DNA from: JBEKYD01 sp049511335
GTDB taxonomy: Bacteria; Acidobacteriota; Terriglobia; Bryobacterales; Bryobacteraceae
Assembly (NCBI GenBank): GCA_049511335.1
Contig: JBEKYD010000094.1
Coordinates: forward strand, 1 to 24,289
Reading direction: 5' to 3'
Length of the DNA: 24,289 bases
In this document: one piece after another, positions 1-8,200 of the stretch
How the letters are laid out: each line of letters opens with the position of its first letter
Position numbering within the stretch: the first letter of the stretch is position 1
Made by a program: the position numbers and the translations under genes
The notes under the pieces: model-generated
Databases searched by the model: none
The model's input: the letters and a program-made list of their open reading frames with translations, nothing else
Told to the model about the DNA's origin: nothing

Positions 1-269
1 TCCTGAATGTGGACCTCGGCCAACGATCACCTCCTTATTCATGACAGAAATGACAGAAATAGAGCAATTGAATCTTCATGCTAACAGCTTCCCGCCGAGG
101 CGGCGCTCTAGGGGCATAGCTGCGATATTGGCGCATATGGATAGAATTCGCCCGACCGTAACGCGCCGCAACCGTAGAGGCGCTGCCTGCCATCCCGCCG
201 ATTGCGGCCGGTTTTTGTGGGCTTCCCGGAAACTGGCTTTCCTGCCACCCGGGCCGCGGCCCCGCGCGG

Positions 270-349
270 CAGCGTTAAGGCGTGATATCGGTAGCGCTCG
301 GTCGCCGAGCCTTGTGAAACGCGGCTTTCTCCGAGTGGGCGACGATCCA
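270..349 (+). repeat. Dispersed repeat, copy A
   Basis: The core at 270-295 begins CAGCGTTAAG and ends TATCGGTAGC. A second conserved block at 332-349 contains GACGATCCA. Both blocks recur in the same order at 2912-2937 and 3000-3017, and the core alone recurs at 1426-1452 and 6943-6967. Sequence between the blocks is poorly conserved. No protein-coding sense is apparent, so this is a non-autonomous repeat or the remnant of one. The rest of 1-384 holds no gene I can support. Confidence 0.55.
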
Positions 350-384
350 TTCCCCTATCGCCTGGCCGGCAAGCGTCGCGCAGA

Positions 385-526
385 CTACCGATTGATTCCC
401 GGCAGGTCAATCGCATACACGTTGCCCTTGAATCTCGGTGTACTCAAACGCCATCTGCTCGGTACCGGGGCGCCAGGCGGGACTGCGCACCACCGAGCCA
501 TATGCCGTATAGTTGAACGCGACCAT
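385..526 (-). pseudogene. Possible C-terminal gene remnant, frameshifted
   Basis: Reading the minus strand from the ATG at 526-524 gives a protein-like stretch starting MVAFNYTAYGSVVRSPAW. That frame ends at a TGA at 407-409. In the neighbouring frame the sequence continues protein-like as FKGNVYAIDLPGINR and stops at 385-387. The switch between two sensible frames suggests the 3' end of a decayed gene with one indel. I do not recognise the family. A chance reading in GC-rich DNA remains possible. Confidence 0.25.
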
Positions 527-607
527 GGGCTCCACGCGCGGAGGACTCCTGCGGGCATTCAGCGCAGCGCCGCAGTCATTTTTTGAAGTTCAGCACCAAC
601 ACGCATG

Positions 608-1225
608 TCAGACCCCAGCGAGACCTTTGTCGATACCTGCCCGAGAGACACGAATGAATCGCCCAACTTCGCGCAGGCCGGCCGAGGCGGTTATCGAAGC
701 GACTGCCGCACAAGCAACACTCGGGACAACAATCCAACTGAAGGCGTCACCAAGGCGTGCGCTGGCGGGAATCAGCAGCATCGTGAGAATAGGAATAGCA
801 CAGAAAAGAGCTCCGGTAACGTTGTAGCGCGGAACAGCGAATAGCCGGGCCAAAGGCAAGAAATGCAGCCCGACAATGATGAGATCGAGAGGGACGATGA
901 GCGCCCAACGATGGGTGAGAACGCAGGCCAGCGTTACTCCGGTCACAGCAAGGCCCTCCACCGCAACGATCGCTCCAAACTGACGCCCAATCCGACGTCC
1001 TTCCGACGGGCGCGCCGGTGCCGGATCGTTCCGTAGTTGGAACACAGCGCGAAGCATCGCAAGGCAAATCACAATCAGTACGGCCGAAACCACGGATATT
1101 GCTACCAGTAGTGCTGTCGCCGCGGAGGATCGCACCATCAGCAACGAAACGACGGCAAATGTGGTACTGCTCGCGACGAGCCAGAGACTACCGCCAGCCA
1201 AACCCAGGTTACGTCGTCTTCCCAC
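608..1225 (-). CDS. Six-TM integral membrane protein of unknown function
   Basis: This 205-residue protein starts at GTG and is strongly hydrophobic. Likely membrane helices lie near residues 13-31, 36-58, 84-104, 106-128, 138-153 and 163-181. A polar, Arg-rich loop at about 66-82 separates helices 2 and 3. The segment around 119-140 (GLHFLPLARLF, then VPRYNVTGAL) looks like the conserved signature of a family of small bacterial membrane proteins, but I cannot name it with confidence. No enzymatic motif is visible. The ribosome binding site is weak, so the start is not certain. It stands alone: the nearest gene downstream is on the other strand and about 400 bases away. Confidence 0.7.
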   Translation of the reverse strand: MGRRRNLGLAGGSLWLVASSTTFAVVSLLMVRSSAATALLVAISVVSAVLIVICLAMLRAVFQLRNDPAPARPSEGRRIGRQFGAIVAVEGLAVTGVTLACVLTHRWALIVPLDLIIVGLHFLPLARLFAVPRYNVTGALFCAIPILTMLLIPASARLGDAFSWIVVPSVACAAVASITASAGLREVGRFIRVSRAGIDKGLAGV

Positions 1226-1392
1226 AATAGCCAGCTTTCTTCGTGGCGAACATGTCGAACGCGATGTGGGTATTATACAGCCTGTCGCTTAAGCCAGCAT
1301 TGCCAAGCCAGTGTAGATGATGGCAGAAATGTTGCGGCGAGATCAATCCTGGTCGTTTAGCGTTTACCGACGGCTACGCGCCACCGCCGATT

Positions 1393-1532
1393 GCTCCGGG
1401 CGGATAACGCGCCACCGGGACAAAGCAGCGATATCCGTAAATAGTCGGTAGCGATTGGAGGCTCGGAAGTTCCGCCACGGTCGCGTTCGCTGGGCCGGCG
1501 ATGGGGTTAGGCCCCATCTCCCAGAACCGGAC
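1393..1532 (+). mobile_element. MITE-like element, copy D (degenerate left end)
   Basis: The right end at 1518-1532 is CTCCCAGAACCGGAC, identical to the right terminal repeat of the element at 6910-7033. Just inside it is a hairpin, GATGGGG (1500-1506) with CCCCATC (1512-1518). The repeat core is at 1426-1452, and the stretch before it (GCCACC..ACA.AGCAGCG) aligns with the same part of the other copy. The left terminal repeat is degraded to GCTCCGG at 1393-1399. It fills most of the 1226-1628 spacer, where I see no gene. It encodes no protein. Confidence 0.55.
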
Positions 1533-1628
1533 TTCCTGGGCGTTTGATGGTCAGAAGGGGAATTTCACAACAGCCGCGGGTTGCGCGACCTCGGTCGCAG
1601 AGGTAAACTGGCGCTCGCCCACAAATCG

Positions 1629-2771
1629 ATGAACCGCTCCGCCACTTTCGGTGTCATAGGTGGCTCTGGCAGCACAGGGAAAGCCGTTGCGAAGGAGCTT
1701 CGGAGGTCCACTGACAGAGCGATCGTCATCGGTGGACGCAACGTTGCCAACTTAGAGGCTGTTGCAGCGGACCTTGGTGCCGTAGTATCGGCGGTGCGAG
1801 TTGATGTCCGCGATCCGCGGTCGCTGGAGGAGTTTTGTGGACGCTGCTCCGTTGTGGTGAATTGCGGTGGCCCGGTATCCGAGTTGCAGGATACGGTTGC
1901 GCAAGCGGCGCTGAGAACTCGGAGCCATTACGTCGATGTTGCGGGCTTGACGCTTGTGCGGGAAGGGATGCTGCCGCATGATCACGAGCTCTCCGATCTC
2001 GGATTAGCGTGCGTAGTGTCGGCCGGGTGGCTCCCAGGCATGACAGAGCTGTTGCCAGCATACTCCCTTGCTGTGTCGAAGACGCGGATGGATGCCATTC
2101 ATTCGGTTACTGTCCATTCTGGCGATTCCGGTGAGTGGTCGAATAGCGCGATGCAAGACGTTGTTTGGTATCTGCGCAAGTTCGGTCGACGGCGACCGAG
2201 GTACATCCGCAATGGCGAGTGGGTTCGTGCAAAACTGCCTGAGGTTCTCATCGAGAAGAACATCGGAAGTCCGATAGGTCGCTGCCTGTTCTCCATGTCG
2301 TGCCTTCCCGAAATGGCAGAGCTGATCGGCCGGTTTAAGGGATGCGATGTGTGTGCATACACCTACCTGCCGAGTCGACGCACTGCAGTGGTTGGATCGT
2401 TGGTCGCGCTGCTGCCGCTTCCGAGGGACTTCGCTATCAGGAGGATGCGTCCGGCTCTGCTCGCGGAGTCCTTGCTTGTTGGCGGGTTTAGTGTCGTTGA
2501 GGTTCAGGGTCGAAGTGAAACCCATGAGGCCTCACATCATTATCAGGTGACGTTTGAGAGAGGCCGCGAATACTGGATGAACGCGGTCGTCGCAGCCACC
2601 GTGGCCCGACTGATCTCCGAGGGTGGAGGGGTGAACACCGGTGTCCATTTCCTCATGGATGCAGTGGACCCAGTCACGTTCATGGAGGAGCTGCGAAATG
2701 TGGGAGTGTCTCAGATGGAATCCTTTGGGGCAGGAGGTTGTGAGCCGAGGGCAGAAGGCGCAGCGCCATAA
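1629..2771 (+). CDS. Saccharopine dehydrogenase-like NAD(P)-binding oxidoreductase
   Basis: From the ATG at 1629 the protein has 380 residues. An earlier in-frame start at 1581 would add 16 residues that do not look like part of the fold. The N-terminus has a Rossmann dinucleotide-binding motif, FGVIGGSGSTGKAV at about 7-20, followed by the typical pattern of this family: a beta-strand ending in IVIGGRN, an acidic VRVDVRD segment and SVVVNCGGP. The middle and C-terminal parts match the substrate/dimerisation domain only in general layout. Members include saccharopine reductases, carboxynorspermidine synthases and trans-acting enoyl reductases, and the substrate cannot be told here. No partner genes adjoin it, and no good Shine-Dalgarno sequence precedes the chosen start. 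Confidence 0.8.
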   Translation: MNRSATFGVIGGSGSTGKAVAKELRRSTDRAIVIGGRNVANLEAVAADLGAVVSAVRVDVRDPRSLEEFCGRCSVVVNCGGPVSELQDTVAQAALRTRSHYVDVAGLTLVREGMLPHDHELSDLGLACVVSAGWLPGMTELLPAYSLAVSKTRMDAIHSVTVHSGDSGEWSNSAMQDVVWYLRKFGRRRPRYIRNGEWVRAKLPEVLIEKNIGSPIGRCLFSMSCLPEMAELIGRFKGCDVCAYTYLPSRRTAVVGSLVALLPLPRDFAIRRMRPALLAESLLVGGFSVVEVQGRSETHEASHHYQVTFERGREYWMNAVVAATVARLISEGGGVNTGVHFLMDAVDPVTFMEELRNVGVSQMESFGAGGCEPRAEGAAP

Positions 2772-2911
2772 TTGTTGAGAACAGCCCTACCCACCATCAA
2801 TCCGCGTGGCTGACCCGAAACGGCATTCTCGGAAGTGCTCTGGGCTGCCCGGTCGGATCATGGGCGTTCGAGGAATGGCTCCCGCATGGGGGGGCAAGCG
2901 CGGTTCGTGGA

Positions 2912-3017
2912 CAGCGTTAAGAGTGAATATCGGTAGCTATATTGGCCGCTCGAAGAGGTTCTCGCCCGGCGCGCTCCCGTTGTTCATTCGAGCTTTGTAC
3001 GAGTAGCCGACGATCCA
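2912..3017 (+). repeat. Dispersed repeat, copy B
   Basis: The core at 2912-2937 matches copy A (270-295) closely: both have CAGCGTTAAG, then GTGA.TATCGGTAGC. The second block at 3000-3017 (CGAGT.G.CGACGATCCA) is also shared. The spacing differs, 62 bases in A and 88 in B. This copy lies in the 2772-3174 spacer, where I see no other feature. Confidence 0.55.
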
Positions 3018-3174
3018 CCCGGAGAGGCCGTTGGCTGACGCAAGCGCATTTCGCGGGAGTAATCGCTTTTACAGCAGTTCGGCGGTGCTGCGGCCATCTT
3101 GGTGACGGAGGAAGTCGTGGCAATTTGAGCCTAGGCGCGAAATTGCGATTGATGGCTCGCTCGCGTCCACCTGA

Positions 3175-5982
3175 TCACCGGATTGGCAATCGCTTTCCAA
3201 CCACTGGATAGGGCGTTGCTCCGTCGCGATTCAGACCCAGCGACAGAATCACTGGAACGGGTGCTTCGTCAAACTGGAGCGATCCCTCCGGCGACTTCGC
3301 CATTGCCGTCGTTCGCCATCTGGCGCAGAGCGCGGCGATGCCGAGGAGCGGCAGCATCGTGGCCAAACCCGCGGGGTTACCGAGAGCTCGCTGTTCAACC
3401 GCGGCACCCTTGCTGATCACAGCCATAATCCCTACAAAACCCAAGAACGCCATGTGGGCGTAGGACCTTCCCGGCAGATACGAGCAAGTGAAGGGAATCT
3501 TGTGGAAGTTACCCAGGCACAGCTCAGTGAGGATCGCGCCCAGCAGCCCGAGAACCGCGAGATGCCCCGCCGCCGGCCGCCATGGCCACATCCACAAGAA
3601 CACCACGGCCGAGGTCACGAAAACGGGAACGACCGAGAGCACGTACAGCGCCCGCCGGCTCGCTACCATGCAGTCCGCCGCTCCCCGAATCGGCGTGACG
3701 CGAAAAACCCAATTCGCCTTGAGATCCAGGGGCATCGAGAAGACGACGCGGGCCCCGAGCACGGCGGCGCCCATCATTACGATGCTCGCCACCAGCATCG
3801 GGCCGTTCTCGTGCCGCCACGGGTCGATTCCGTAGGACTGTTGCCGCAGTTCCGGGGCTTTGGCGAAGAAAATCGCCAGGCCGAAAGCAAGACCGAGGTA
3901 GAAGGAGAGAATGACGCGATGCTGGCGGCTGCGCAGCAACGTGCGGATGCTGAACTGGACAACCGCGGTAGGAAGCGCTTCCCCGAAGCGGGGGAGCCAA
4001 GCCAAACCGGCACGGCCCGGCAGGATGTCGGGCTGCTCCGCTATCTTGCGTAGCGTCCGCAAATAGCAGATCAGATACGCCAGCGCCGCTCCGCACAACG
4101 CCAGGACCAGACCAATCCAGGCTCTTCGCGCCAGAATGGCTAACTCTGGCGGGATCGGTCCATTCAACTGCTGGAACAGGGCGAAGAACCAATAGGACGG
4201 CAACCAAGGCAGCAACTGTTGATTCTCCTCAAGGGACCCCAGCGACGAGAAGCCCGGTTGAAGAAAGTATGCCGTCAAGAGCACGCAGAAGAAAGTCATC
4301 TGCAAGACCGCCGACAGGCGCAAGAACAACTGCCGCGGCAGAAGTTGCGCCAGGCCTTGAACGCTCAGCATGAAGCAGAAGATGAAGACTCCGGCCGCGA
4401 ACAGGGCAAACCAATACGCGGCGAGCGACCGAAGTGAGTTGAGCCACGCGCCCTTTCCGGCAACCAGCCGGTTCGCAAGCGAGATTGCGGGCTGGCCAGC
4501 CAATCTTTGGCGGATGTGCGGGCCGAGCAAACCCGGAAAAGAACCCCCGTTCGCAAGAACAACGGCGGCATAGTCGCCCTTCGGTTGGAAAAAGGCGTAG
4601 GCGGAATATCCACCGGTTGCGCCGTTGTGCCAGTAGGTTCCGGTATCGGCGTCGTAGATCCAGGCCAGCGCGATGCGGCTGCCGGATGCGACGTCGGCCT
4701 GGAGTTGGTGCGATTGCTCCAGCGCCGCACGAAGCGTGTCGAATTTCTCCGGATGCAGTTGGGCGTCGAGATAAGTGATCATGTCGCCCGCGGTCGAGCG
4801 GATTGCGCCGGCTCCCGCCATCGCATCCATATCCCACAGGCGTACCGGACGATGCGCAGCGTCGTAGCCTTGGATGATTCGACTGCGTTGGTCCGGCGAG
4901 AGGAACACGCTCGTATCGCTCATCCCGAGCGGACCGGTGACCTCCTCCTGCACGAGATTCGGATAGCTGAGTCCCGCACGGTTCGACAGTGCCTGCCCCA
5001 AAAGCCCAAATCCGACATTGCTGTAAAGGAACTTCGAGGTGCGCGACTTGGCGACGCCATGCTTATGGATATACGCATAGAGATTTGCCGCACGATAGTC
5101 CGCAAGCGGATTACTCTGGTATGCCGGGTTGAGATTGTCGGGCATCTGCGGCAGACCGGAGTGCTGCGTAGCCAGGTCAAGCAGGGTAATCTCGTCTCCC
5201 GTCGGCTTGGGGACCGTTCCCGGCGGAAGCAGCTCGCGCACGGGCTCGTCTAGTCTCACGCGTCCTTGCTCCACCATCCGCGCGAGCACCAAGCCGGTGA
5301 ACGTCTTGGTGATGGAGCCGATTTCGAAGATGGAGTCCGGCTCCGCCGTGCCGTAGGCAAGGACTCGTCGATCGCCGTGCTCCAGCACTCCGACGGTTAC
5401 GCCCGCATGGGTCTCAGGTGCAAGCGCGCCGCTCCCCGGAATCCGCGCCGGCACGAGATCACGATCCAGCACCGATTGCAAATTCGCCGCGCTCACCGGC
5501 GTCATCGCCGGGTCGTAGTTGGGAGGCGGCGCCGTCGGCGTTGAGGCGAAAACGAACGGCACGGCAAGGCTAGGGAAAAAGTTTAACGCCAGCACCGTCA
5601 GGCTCAATGCCGTGGCTACCGCAGTCACTTTGGCGAGGAACAACGTGCGTCCGCGCACCGGCAAAGGAGACAGCACCAGCACGTCGCGACGGTCCGGAAA
5701 CATGGATTCCCAACTCAGTACCGCGAACAGGCCCACCGCCAGCATCGTTGTGGAAACGAGAAAATGCGCCTCAACCCAAGCGCCTATCAACCCTAAATCG
5801 GGCGACGAGGGCTGCGCTGCCACTCCTACGGACGGTAACAGGATCCATAAGCTGACGATCGCTAGCAGGGCCACGAATTGTCCCAGCAGCTTGGTGATGT
5901 CGCCCTGAGGCGCGAGCAGTTCCAGGTCGACGACGCGTAGGAGAAACTGCCGGTACAGCACTCGAAATTGGAGCTGATTCAC
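3175..5982 (-). CDS. ABC-type permease with an embedded beta-lactamase-type serine hydrolase domain
   Basis: This 935-residue protein starts at GTG 5982 with GAGGCGG a few bases upstream. Residues 1-150 hold about three hydrophobic segments, with a DRRDVLVLSPLPVR loop typical of ABC-2-like exporters. Residues about 160-495 form a class C beta-lactamase/penicillin-binding-protein-like domain: SITK at 223-226 (nucleophile Ser223, Lys226), YSN at 320-322 and HNG at 452-454 replacing the usual KTG. All three catalytic boxes are present, so the domain is probably active, outside the membrane. Residues 515-890 contain about nine more hydrophobic segments. The stop of the ATPase gene lies 10 bases upstream, so the two form an operon. 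The exported substrate is unknown; cleavage of a peptide or ester coupled to export is a guess. Confidence 0.85.
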   Translation of the reverse strand: MNQLQFRVLYRQFLLRVVDLELLAPQGDITKLLGQFVALLAIVSLWILLPSVGVAAQPSSPDLGLIGAWVEAHFLVSTTMLAVGLFAVLSWESMFPDRRDVLVLSPLPVRGRTLFLAKVTAVATALSLTVLALNFFPSLAVPFVFASTPTAPPPNYDPAMTPVSAANLQSVLDRDLVPARIPGSGALAPETHAGVTVGVLEHGDRRVLAYGTAEPDSIFEIGSITKTFTGLVLARMVEQGRVRLDEPVRELLPPGTVPKPTGDEITLLDLATQHSGLPQMPDNLNPAYQSNPLADYRAANLYAYIHKHGVAKSRTSKFLYSNVGFGLLGQALSNRAGLSYPNLVQEEVTGPLGMSDTSVFLSPDQRSRIIQGYDAAHRPVRLWDMDAMAGAGAIRSTAGDMITYLDAQLHPEKFDTLRAALEQSHQLQADVASGSRIALAWIYDADTGTYWHNGATGGYSAYAFFQPKGDYAAVVLANGGSFPGLLGPHIRQRLAGQPAISLANRLVAGKGAWLNSLRSLAAYWFALFAAGVFIFCFMLSVQGLAQLLPRQLFLRLSAVLQMTFFCVLLTAYFLQPGFSSLGSLEENQQLLPWLPSYWFFALFQQLNGPIPPELAILARRAWIGLVLALCGAALAYLICYLRTLRKIAEQPDILPGRAGLAWLPRFGEALPTAVVQFSIRTLLRSRQHRVILSFYLGLAFGLAIFFAKAPELRQQSYGIDPWRHENGPMLVASIVMMGAAVLGARVVFSMPLDLKANWVFRVTPIRGAADCMVASRRALYVLSVVPVFVTSAVVFLWMWPWRPAAGHLAVLGLLGAILTELCLGNFHKIPFTCSYLPGRSYAHMAFLGFVGIMAVISKGAAVEQRALGNPAGLATMLPLLGIAALCARWRTTAMAKSPEGSLQFDEAPVPVILSLGLNRDGATPYPVVGKRLPIR

Positions 5983-5992
5983 GACAGCCGCC

Positions 5993-6757
5993 TCACGCCA
6001 AAATCAGGTCCGCGATCTCGCGCGAAATTACCGCCGTGTCTTGCTCCACCGCGAGCTGCGAGAAGATTTCTTCCAGAGTCGGCAGCGACATCAGCATCCG
6101 TAGCCGCTCGATCGAATCGTCGGCTACGATTTTGCCGCGATGCAGAATCACAATGTGGGAGCACACCCGCTCCACTGTTTCGAGCTCGTGCGAGCTGAAC
6201 AACACCACCTTGCCGCGGGCCGCTAGTTCCTGGATCAGGCTTCGGATCACCAGCGCCGAGCCCACGTCCAGAACAGAGAACGGCTCGTCGAGAAGCACCA
6301 GGTCGGGATTGTGCATCAAAGCCGCGGAGAGCAGGATTTTCTGGCGCATGCCTTTCGAATAAGACGAAATCGGCAGGTGCCGGTCGCTATGCAGGTAGAG
6401 CAGCCGAAGCAGGCCGTCAATGCGTTCGGCAGTGCGCTTGGCGGGCAGGTTCCGCAACTGGCCGACCATGGTTAGGTATTCTAGCCCGGTCAGATGCGCG
6501 TACAAGTATGGCTCTTCCGGTACGTAGCCCATGCGCTGCTTGTAGGCAATCGGATCCCGTTGAATGGGTTCGCCGTCGAACAGAATCGCGCCCGAGGTCA
6601 TCTCGATCAGCCCGGTGATCATCTTCATGGTTGTGGACTTGCCCGAGCCGTTCGGCCCGAGGTAGCCGGTCACCTCTCCGGCCTGCGCCCTGAAACTCAC
6701 ATCGTCGACGGCGCGGATGCCGGAGAAACTTTTGCAAACATTACGAAGATCAAGCAT
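5993..6757 (-). CDS. ABC transporter ATP-binding protein
   Basis: I place the start at ATG 6757, giving 254 residues, because GGGAGGAG precedes it by nine bases; a longer form from 6814 lacks such a site. It has every hallmark of an ABC ATPase: Walker A GPNGSGKST (34-42), signature SYSKGMRQK (132-140), Walker B LVLLDEP (153-159) and H-loop His190 in SSHE. The layout matches the ABC-2/drug-exporter (CcmA-like) group. It powers the permease encoded immediately downstream, whose start is 10 bases past its stop. Transcription would begin in the 6758-6909 spacer, where no clear promoter stands out. Confidence 0.92.
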   Translation of the reverse strand: MLDLRNVCKSFSGIRAVDDVSFRAQAGEVTGYLGPNGSGKSTTMKMITGLIEMTSGAILFDGEPIQRDPIAYKQRMGYVPEEPYLYAHLTGLEYLTMVGQLRNLPAKRTAERIDGLLRLLYLHSDRHLPISSYSKGMRQKILLSAALMHNPDLVLLDEPFSVLDVGSALVIRSLIQELAARGKVVLFSSHELETVERVCSHIVILHRGKIVADDSIERLRMLMSLPTLEEIFSQLAVEQDTAVISREIADLILA

Positions 6758-6909
6758 GGCATGCTGCTCCTCCCGGGCCAGCTTCGTGATCATTATCCTA
6801 TGTTGAAAACTCACGCGCTGATCGGACCCAAATGTCGCACTTGAAACCGCGATGATGAACTGCGACCCGTAAACAACCAGGCCCTAGATGTAAACTGTCG
6901 ATTGTCGAG

Positions 6910-7033
6910 GTCCGGTTCTGGGAGTTTGCCACTCGTACAGAGCAGCGTTATTACGTGTTATCGGTAGCTACTCCCAAGGTACTCAAGCGCCGGGCCTGAC
7001 GACGAGGCTTAGCCTCATCTCCCAGAACCGGAC
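6910..7033 (+). mobile_element. MITE-like element, copy C, with 15-bp perfect inverted ends
   Basis: GTCCGGTTCTGGGAG at 6910-6924 is the exact reverse complement of CTCCCAGAACCGGAC at 7019-7033. Between them lie the dispersed repeat core (6943-6967) and a hairpin, GACGAGGC (7001-7008) with GCCTCATC (7012-7019). The element is 124 bp, has no coding capacity and matches copy D at 1393-1532. The gene on its right side stops exactly at its boundary, consistent with an insertion that truncated that gene. No target-site duplication is obvious. The motif also resembles the 3' half of group II intron domain V, but the 5' half of that domain is absent. Confidence 0.65.
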
Positions 7034-7267
7034 TTAGGCCAGGTTCACGAGCGTGTTCCGCCCGAGGCCGCTGCCCGAGAGCACGAGCGTCCACAGGTCC
7101 AGGGTGGACGGCAACGCGCCGTATTGAATCGTGACATGAGGGTTGAGCACCGCGGCCAGGATCGAGATCGCGACTGCTTCGTGCACGGCGCGCGGCGCTT
7201 CCAGCACGTCGGCATAATCGGCGTAAGCCGAGATGAAGTCCTGGCAACCCTGCGCCGCGGCGGCCAT
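7034..7267 (-). pseudogene. 5' remnant of a P-loop ATPase/helicase-like gene, truncated by the MITE
   Basis: The 77-residue product starts at ATG 7267, which overlaps the stop of the sigma factor gene by one base (TAATG). GGAGGAGG lies just upstream. The pattern resembles the beginning of DUF3987/primase-associated ATPases: FISAYADYADVLEAP, then a conserved LWTLVLSGSGLGRNTL segment where a Walker A loop (GxxGxGKS/T) would be expected. The reading frame ends at TAA 7034-7036, directly at the terminal repeat of the element at 6910-7033, so the rest of the gene is missing. The P-loop lysine is replaced by Arg in what remains. Loss of this gene probably disables the element's replication or transfer module. 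Confidence 0.6.
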
Positions 7268-7857
7268 TACCTCCTCCTCGCGAATCGGGTATCACAGCGG
7301 CGTCCGGCGCAGCGGTTGCCCTTGGCAAGATGAAAGGGCTCGCCGCGCGTCCTGCCGAGCGGTGCCAAGCCAGCCGCCATGAAAGCTGTCCTTAGGCGCC
7401 CGATGGCGCGGTAGGCCGACGCACGCGAGATTCCCAGGGTGCGGCTCGTGTCGGTCGGGGAGCCGTCGATCAAACACAACGCGACGCGCCGGTCGAACGG
7501 AGACACTCGCGCTAGCACGCGCGTGACGTCCAGGCGCAGATCGACGAGGTCGTGTGGGGCCGCGAGGTCGTGATGCTCTTCGAGCGGCTCTTCCCTGAAC
7601 TGCCCAGACCGTTGCGAGCGCATCTGCCGGGCGAGGGATGACAGGTGGTTCGCGACTACGCGCTCGGAGAAGGCGTGCCAACTTGCGCGCCGTGGATCGA
7701 ATGCCAAGCGCGCCCGCCACAGCGCGCAGAGAGCTTCCTGCTCCAGGTCGCGCCGGCAGTCCGGTGGCAATCCGAGGAGCGCCACGAGCGTTGCCGCGCG
7801 GACTGCGGCAAGGCGGCTCGATGTGGAATAGGATCGCTCGAAGACGCCGTCAATCAC
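7267..7857 (-). CDS. ECF-like RNA polymerase sigma factor of the integrated element
   Basis: The start is GTG 7857, because GGAGG sits six bases upstream; it yields 196 residues. The N-terminal half (DLEQEALCALWRARLAF, then ASWHAFSERVVANHLSSLARQ) fits sigma region 2. The C-terminal half (DRRVALCLIDGSPTDTSRTLGISRASAYRAIGRL) is a region 4 helix-turn-helix. The gene overlaps the preceding one by eight bases and its own stop overlaps the next start by one base, so it lies inside a translationally coupled operon. It probably directs transcription of element genes, although it could also be a sigma-like DNA-binding regulator. The tail after residue 180 is rich in Arg and Cys. Confidence 0.75.
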   Translation of the reverse strand: MIDGVFERSYSTSSRLAAVRAATLVALLGLPPDCRRDLEQEALCALWRARLAFDPRRASWHAFSERVVANHLSSLARQMRSQRSGQFREEPLEEHHDLAAPHDLVDLRLDVTRVLARVSPFDRRVALCLIDGSPTDTSRTLGISRASAYRAIGRLRTAFMAAGLAPLGRTRGEPFHLAKGNRCAGRRCDTRFARRR

Positions 7858-8200
7858 GGTGACCTCCGGTAACGGTAGGGCCGTGTTCGACTTGCATCGC
7901 GAAGGGGAGACCAGCCTTGACCGTAAGACAACGGATCTGGCCGGCTTCGATTCCGCGCACATAAGCAAAGAATTCGGCGGCCTGCTGCTTGAGATCGAAC
8001 TGTTCTGGCCGCTCGCTCGGTTCTGCGGTGTCCGCCGTCCCGAACTTCACGTCGTGCACCGTAGATGGCCAAGGGTCAAGGACCAACTTACCGAATGCGA
8101 TCTGGACGGACTCGAAGCGGCCAAAGCCGAGCTCGCTCATCGCATCGAGGAAGCGGCGCTCGGAGGGCGTCAGATCGCGGGTTGAAATCGGGCGACTCAT
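7850..8200 (-). CDS. Conserved hypothetical protein of the integrated element
   Basis: This is a 116-residue soluble protein with no signal peptide or membrane segment. It begins MSRPISTRDLTPSERRFLDAM, followed by FGRFESVQIAFGKLVLD. I do not recognise a family. Its ATG overlaps the stop of the upstream HTH gene in an ATGA tetranucleotide (8197-8200), and its own TGA overlaps the sigma factor start by eight bases. This tight packing says it is a real gene and part of the same operon. Its place directly before the sigma factor leaves open a role as partner or anti-sigma-like protein, but nothing in the sequence proves this. Confidence 0.65.
   Translation of the reverse strand: MSRPISTRDLTPSERRFLDAMSELGFGRFESVQIAFGKLVLDPWPSTVHDVKFGTADTAEPSERPEQFDLKQQAAEFFAYVRGIEAGQIRCLTVKAGLPFAMQVEHGPTVTGGHRD

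Noticed and set aside
41..586. A 181-codon open frame on the plus strand
   Set aside because: It runs through repeat copy A, has a low-complexity Arg/Pro-rich composition and no family likeness; the minus strand of 385-526 looks more protein-like.
6910..7033. A group II intron 3' end (domain V/VI)
   Set aside because: The GTCCGGTTCTGGGAG string resembles the 3' half of domain V, but the 5' half, the catalytic triad and any reverse transcriptase are missing, and the string is present as an inverted pair, which fits a transposon-like element better.
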